A model generated the notes under the pieces. It ran no database searches and was not told the origin of the DNA. It saw only the letters and a program-made list of their open reading frames with translations. The translations under genes were made by a program, and so were the position numbers. From a bacterium (lineage in GTDB: Bacteria > Bdellovibrionota_C > UBA2361 > SZUA-149 > JAEUWB01), in contig JAEUWB010000049.1 in NCBI GenBank assembly GCA_016786595.1, positions 1-34,740 on the forward strand: a stretch of DNA of 34,740 nt. Reading direction: 5' to 3'. The number at the start of each line of letters is the position of its first letter. The stretch's first letter is position 1. Positions 31,774 to 34,740 of this stretch are shown here, piece after piece.

Positions 31774-32844
31774 TTACGCCAATTGGCGTTTGTTGATTGC
31801 CGCCGCAAGCTCAAGATGCGCTTTGCAGCCGAGTTCACCTAAATCGCAGTGTTTTGTCTTAGGGATTAATTTGAAGAGTTCATTAATTCTTGTTCCCGAG
31901 ATTTTAAGGGCGCCAGCTAAGTCTGTCTCCCGAGCACTGAGTTCAATTAATTTAGTGGCAATGTTCAGCGCAATTACTGCAGGCGACTGTTCATCGGATT
32001 GGCCAATCAGAATCATGTCACCGCCGGCAAGAAGAAACTGTCGCGCTACGTCCTCGCGTGAAATATCGTCAAGTGCCTTCATTTCAATTGCATCTGAGAT
32101 TACAACATGCTTGTAGCCTAGCTCTTTTCTTAACAAGTCATTTAAAATTTTTCGCGAAAGTGTGGCCGGACAGTTTGCATCAAACGCAGGATAGCAGACA
32201 TGAGCACTCATCAGCATTTTTACACCAGCTTGAATTGCGGCTTTAAACGGCACAAGTTCGCGTGTGCGTAGCATCTCTTCGCTTGCTGTCACGACTGGCA
32301 GTTCGAGATGTGAGTCAGAGATTGTGCCGCCGTGCCCCGGGAAGTGCTTGCCGCAAGCAAGAATTCCGTTCACCTCAAGTGCCTCGAGCATTTGCAAGCC
32401 TTGTCTAGCAACGGTCTGAGGCACGTCGGAGAAAGCTCGTTTTGCGATCACCGGGTTTGTTGGTTCAGAATGGATATCAAGTACCGGCGCAAAACTGAGG
32501 TTGATGCCAAGCGCAGAAAGTTCTTTAGCCATGGCCAAGCTTACCGAGACTGTGTCGTTATCCCAATACCATGCTTCAGGGAAACGGGTTGCAGGTTCTG
32601 GCAAGCGATGAACTTTGCCGCCTTCATGGTCAATACTAACCAGAAGATTTTGACGCTTGGTCAGTACTTTAACTTCGGAAATCAGATTCTTTAAATTTGT
32701 AGCCCAGTCACGCTGCGTAAGATTTTTCGAGAAAATAATTATTCCCGCAGGACGTAGGACTTCGAGGATCTGAGCTTCATCGCGCGCTAAAGCGGGACCG
32801 CTTAGTCCAATGATAAAATGTATTCCTAGATCAGTAACCGTCAC
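31774..32844 (-). CDS. nagZ: Beta-N-acetylhexosaminidase NagZ
   Basis: A 356-residue GH3 enzyme with no signal peptide, so cytosolic. The diagnostic NagZ loop GKHFPGHGGTISDSHLELP has KHFPGHG at 166-172 and the catalytic His179. The nucleophile Asp251 lies in VVISDAIEMKAL, and VSIDHEGGKVHRL, NLSFAPVLDIHSEPTNPVI and LMSAHVCYPAFD complete the TIM barrel. It releases GlcNAc from GlcNAc-anhydroMurNAc-peptides in murein recycling, the products of lytic transglycosylases such as the one at 7.7 kb. The start is GTG at 32844, the first start in the frame, with only a weak GTGGA before it. It is divergent from panB. Confidence 0.94.
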   Translation of the reverse strand: MTVTDLGIHFIIGLSGPALARDEAQILEVLRPAGIIIFSKNLTQRDWATNLKNLISEVKVLTKRQNLLVSIDHEGGKVHRLPEPATRFPEAWYWDNDTVSVSLAMAKELSALGINLSFAPVLDIHSEPTNPVIAKRAFSDVPQTVARQGLQMLEALEVNGILACGKHFPGHGGTISDSHLELPVVTASEEMLRTRELVPFKAAIQAGVKMLMSAHVCYPAFDANCPATLSRKILNDLLRKELGYKHVVISDAIEMKALDDISREDVARQFLLAGGDMILIGQSDEQSPAVIALNIATKLIELSARETDLAGALKISGTRINELFKLIPKTKHCDLGELGCKAHLELAAAINKRQLA

Positions 32845-32873
32845 GAATTAATCCACTTTTCTTCTTGAATTAC

Positions 32874-32901
32874 ATTATAACCGATCTCAAAGTTGTGTCT
32901 G
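32874..32901 (-). promoter_or_regulatory. nagZ promoter
   Basis: On the minus strand CAGACA (32901-32896), 16-bp spacer, TATAAT (32879-32874), with a G after the -10. The -10 is perfect and the -35 has four of six matches. The start would be near 32867, 23 nt before the GTG. Confidence 0.5.
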
Positions 32902-32948
32902 CAGGCTAATTTTGCTTAATTGCTAGCTCACTAACAAAAGGAGCCGCA

Positions 32949-33731
32949 GTGAATACAATACGCGATATCCAAAATCTTAAGAATTCAAAAAAACAAATAG
33001 TTGCTGTAACTGCCTATGATTTTATGCTGGGGCGCTTGGCTGAATTGTCAGGAGAAGTGGATGTGATCCTTGTTGGTGACTCGGTGGGTACGACCTTGCA
33101 AGGGCAGCAAACGTCAGTGCCTGTGACGCTTGAGGAAATGCTTTATCATACGCGAATAGTTGCGCGCTCAGTAACTAAGGCGCTCTTAGTTGGGGACATG
33201 CCATTTTTGTCTTATCAGGTGAGTATTGAGCAAGCTATTACTTCGGCCGGGCGCTTCTTGAAGGAAGGCGGCGCGCATGCTGTAAAATTAGAAGGCGGCG
33301 CATACTTTGCGCCGACTGTTCGGGCACTCACTGCGTCGGGCATTCCGGTCATGGGACATGTCGGGATTTTGCCGCAATCAGTTAATCAACAGAGTGGTTA
33401 CAGAATCCAAGGGAAAACCGGCAGTAGTCGTGATGAACTAATCCAGGATAGTTTGGCCTTAGCAGAGGCAGGCGCGTTTGCGATTGTACTTGAAGGGGTC
33501 GAAGCAAGCTGCGCAGAAGAAATTACTAAAAAATTATCAATCCCGACAATTGGCATTGGTTCAGGTAAGCATTGCGACGGTCAGATTATTGTTAGCTACG
33601 ACATGCTTGGCATTACTAGAACCGTGTATGGTCGTATCCCTGGCTTTGTTACAGAGCATGCAAACATTGGCACAGCGGTGATTGAAGGCTTTAAGGCCTA
33701 TGCCCAAGCAGTGCGCGAGTCGGCAAAATAA
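32949..33731 (+). CDS. panB: 3-methyl-2-oxobutanoate hydroxymethyltransferase
   Basis: PanB converts alpha-ketoisovalerate to ketopantoate with methylene-tetrahydrofolate, the first step of pantothenate and CoA synthesis. The 260-residue TIM-barrel protein has AVTAYDFMLGRL, the metal Asp of VILVGDSVGTTLQG (Asp44), LLVGDMPFLSYQ (Asp83), AHAVKLEGG (Glu115), PVMGHVGILPQSVNQQSGYRIQGK and FAIVLEGVEA with the catalytic Glu. IPTIGIGSGKHCDGQIIVSYDMLG closes it. The start is GTG at 32949 with AAGGAG six bases before it. smpB follows after 19 bp and may be co-transcribed; no panC or panD is nearby. Confidence 0.97.
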   Translation: MNTIRDIQNLKNSKKQIVAVTAYDFMLGRLAELSGEVDVILVGDSVGTTLQGQQTSVPVTLEEMLYHTRIVARSVTKALLVGDMPFLSYQVSIEQAITSAGRFLKEGGAHAVKLEGGAYFAPTVRALTASGIPVMGHVGILPQSVNQQSGYRIQGKTGSSRDELIQDSLALAEAGAFAIVLEGVEASCAEEITKKLSIPTIGIGSGKHCDGQIIVSYDMLGITRTVYGRIPGFVTEHANIGTAVIEGFKAYAQAVRESAK

Positions 33732-33750
33732 CCACACAATAACAAAGACT

Positions 33751-34218
33751 ATGGCATCCCCAGATAATTCGGGCATTTTAATTGTTGCAGAAAATCGTAA
33801 GGCGTTTCGCGACTATGAGATCACCGAGCTCTTCGAAGCTGGCATTAGCTTGCTTGGGAGCGAGGTGAAATCAATCCGCGGTGGTGGAATCAATCTCAAA
33901 GATTCTTACGTTCAAGTGCGAAGTGAGGAAGTTTTTCTTTACTCCTGCCACATCTCTCCCTATGCGCATTCTCGCGTCGATGCGCACCGACCTGAACGAA
34001 TGCGTAAGCTTTTATTAAACCGTAAAGAGATTGACCGACTGCAAGGTCTAATTCAGCAAAAGGGTTTAACCATCATTCCGCTAAAAGTTTATTTCAAGAA
34101 AGGAAAATGTAAATTTGAACTCGGAGTTGGGCGCGGTAAAAAGAGCTTTGATAAAAGACAAGATATTAAGAAAAAAGAAACCGATCGCCGCATTGCTCGC
34201 GCACTGAGCCGTAAATAA
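33751..34218 (+). CDS. smpB: SsrA-binding protein SmpB
   Basis: SmpB carries tmRNA to stalled ribosomes. The 155-residue protein has IVAENRKAFRDYEITELFEAGISLLGSEVKSIRGGGINLKDSYV, the family's N-terminal block, CHISPYAHSRVDAHRPERMRKLLLN in the middle, and the conserved 'yFK.GkcK.elgvgrGKK' block (YFKKGKCKFELGVGRGKK) before the basic tail KRQDIKKKETDRRIARAL, which enters the mRNA channel. I chose the ATG at 33751; the frame is open for another 23 codons upstream but these overlap panB and are not part of the family. The partner RNA gene ssrA is not visible in the window. It converges with the small gene at 34225. Confidence 0.97.
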   Translation: MASPDNSGILIVAENRKAFRDYEITELFEAGISLLGSEVKSIRGGGINLKDSYVQVRSEEVFLYSCHISPYAHSRVDAHRPERMRKLLLNRKEIDRLQGLIQQKGLTIIPLKVYFKKGKCKFELGVGRGKKSFDKRQDIKKKETDRRIARALSRK

Positions 34219-34224
34219 CTTGCT

Positions 34225-34566
34225 CTAGTGATAGGTAGTGCTCCCATCTTCAAGTTTTAGACAAACTTTACCTTTGGCTAGAGCCTGAAAGGTTTCCAAA
34301 ACTTCTGGACGAACTAGTGAAGTTAATCCTTGAAAAATCTGAAGCGAGCGCATCGCACTCAAATTATCCGAAGCAGCAAGTTCGAGTTGCAATTTATTGG
34401 CGACTTTACGCATGTGATCGAGAATTCGTGCCTGCTCATTCAAGGAAAGATCAACAGTTTTTGGCTGTAGGCGCTTTTGCTCAGTAAACATTGATTTGCT
34501 TTGCGAAAGGCATTTCTCTAGTGCTTGAACTACTGAAAAAACTTGTGAAACTAATTCTTGATTCAT
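34225..34566 (-). CDS. Small helical protein, unknown
   Basis: A 113-residue protein that is predicted to be nearly all alpha-helical: VSQVFSVVQALEKCLSQSKSMF, LSLNEQARILDHMRKVANKLQLELAASDN, then SAMRSLQIFQGLTSLVRPEVLETFQAL and a short strand GKVCLKLEDGS. It has no signal peptide or membrane segment. The helical-hairpin look recalls small chaperones such as FlgN, but there is no specific evidence. I chose the ATG at 34566, with a GGGGGG run 10 nt upstream as ribosome-binding site, over the TTG six codons earlier. Its 3' end is 6 bp from that of smpB. Confidence 0.6.
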   Translation of the reverse strand: MNQELVSQVFSVVQALEKCLSQSKSMFTEQKRLQPKTVDLSLNEQARILDHMRKVANKLQLELAASDNLSAMRSLQIFQGLTSLVRPEVLETFQALAKGKVCLKLEDGSTTYH

Positions 34567-34604
34567 ACCACAACAACCCCCCAAACTGACTCGTTCTATA
34601 AACT

Positions 34605-34740
34605 AATCTGTCTGAGATCGAAAACTGCTTCAAAGAGAAAACACTAAGAAATTGGGCCAGATAGCCCAAGTGGCCGGGTTAGTGGTCGAATCAGTGTGAA
34701 ATGGAAGGTTGATTCATCTGCGTCACCTGAAGCTGTGCCG
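34605..34740 (+). pseudogene. Possible frame-broken TonB/AgmX-like C-terminal domain
   Basis: Two adjacent frames together spell a pattern seen in TonB/AgmX C-terminal domains: LSEIENCFKEKTLRN (frame from 34608 to about 34652), then, in the next frame, DSPSGRVSGRISVKWKVDSS up to the window edge. In such proteins a 'v...i..Cye..L..nP' helix leads to 'G.i.V.w.vd..G.p'. A TAA at 34645 and a TAG at 34662 separate the frames, and the upstream frame opens only after TAA at 34599. It is either a decayed gene, an assembly error or chance. A TTGGGC/GCCCAA inverted repeat (34652-34669) lies in it. Confidence 0.25.

Noticed and set aside
34664-34740. Possible tRNA-Leu/Ser-like or tmRNA start near smpB
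   Set aside because: GCCCAAGTGGCC looks like an acceptor/D-arm and GGTCGAATC like a T-loop, but the order and arm pairing do not make a cloverleaf, and no CCA-proximal partner strand is present.
1-34740. CRISPR array, rRNA, ssrA, complete insertion sequence
   Set aside because: No regularly spaced identical repeats with unique spacers, no conserved rRNA segments and no transposase reading frame were seen on either strand.

Overview
The window reads as chromosomal DNA of a Gram-negative bacterium of moderate GC content. The Gram-negative reading rests on several lipoprotein signal peptides, CsgG/LpoB-like outer-membrane-type proteins, a membrane-anchored soluble-type lytic transglycosylase and NagZ. 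Two traits are notable. It has a complete set of bacillithiol genes (BshA, BshB, BshC and a BrxA/B-type bacilliredoxin), and its MurA has Asp where most bacteria have the fosfomycin-sensitive Cys. The order prfA-prmC-murA is common in deltaproteobacteria-like lineages and Firmicutes. I would place it near the deltaproteobacteria/Bdellovibrionota-like groups, but the sequence alone does not fix the phylum.

Layout. 1-3.9 kb is an accessory stretch: the end of an Imm53-type immunity gene, a secreted protein, two GNAT acetyltransferases, a small membrane protein and an ankyrin-like protein behind a perfect 18-bp hairpin. 4.0-16.2 kb is housekeeping: a D-cysteine desulfhydrase-type PLP enzyme, convergent clpB and a TPR-lytic transglycosylase; then a rightward operon-like run prfA-prmC-murA-(Hda/DnaA-like ATPase)-fabF-fabH. 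16.2-16.7 kb is non-coding, with degenerate short repeats and REP-like elements. 16.7-20.5 kb holds secreted proteins, including three diverged CsgG/LpoB-like paralogues and a helical lipoprotein. 20.5-21.6 kb encodes a bacilliredoxin and a thioredoxin-fold protein. 21.7-24.3 kb is a three-gene ABC-2 exporter ending in a large terminator hairpin.

24.38-25.38 kb is the most unusual part. A compact two-gene module (DUF4160 protein plus a DUF2442-like/HTH protein, ATGA-overlapping, with an inverted-repeat candidate operator) sits between two 59-bp direct repeats (58/59 identical). Each repeat carries a 12-bp hairpin and the 3' end of the neighbouring gene. 26.1-26.9 kb is a third GNAT gene with a long structured leader whose architecture resembles that of the first GNAT gene.

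26.9-30.8 kb is a leftward operon: SAM methyltransferase - bshC - bshB - bshA. The methyltransferase suggests a modified bacillithiol such as N-methyl-bacillithiol, and BshC is much shorter than usual. 30.9-34.6 kb has an SseB-like protein, nagZ, panB, smpB and a small helical protein. The right edge may hold a frame-broken remnant of a TonB/AgmX-type C-terminal domain.

Together, bacillithiol synthesis, the bacilliredoxin, the thioredoxin-like protein and the D-cysteine enzyme form a scattered thiol/cysteine theme, while murA, fabF/fabH, the transglycosylase and nagZ serve envelope synthesis and recycling. I recognise no tRNA, rRNA, tmRNA, CRISPR array or complete insertion sequence.
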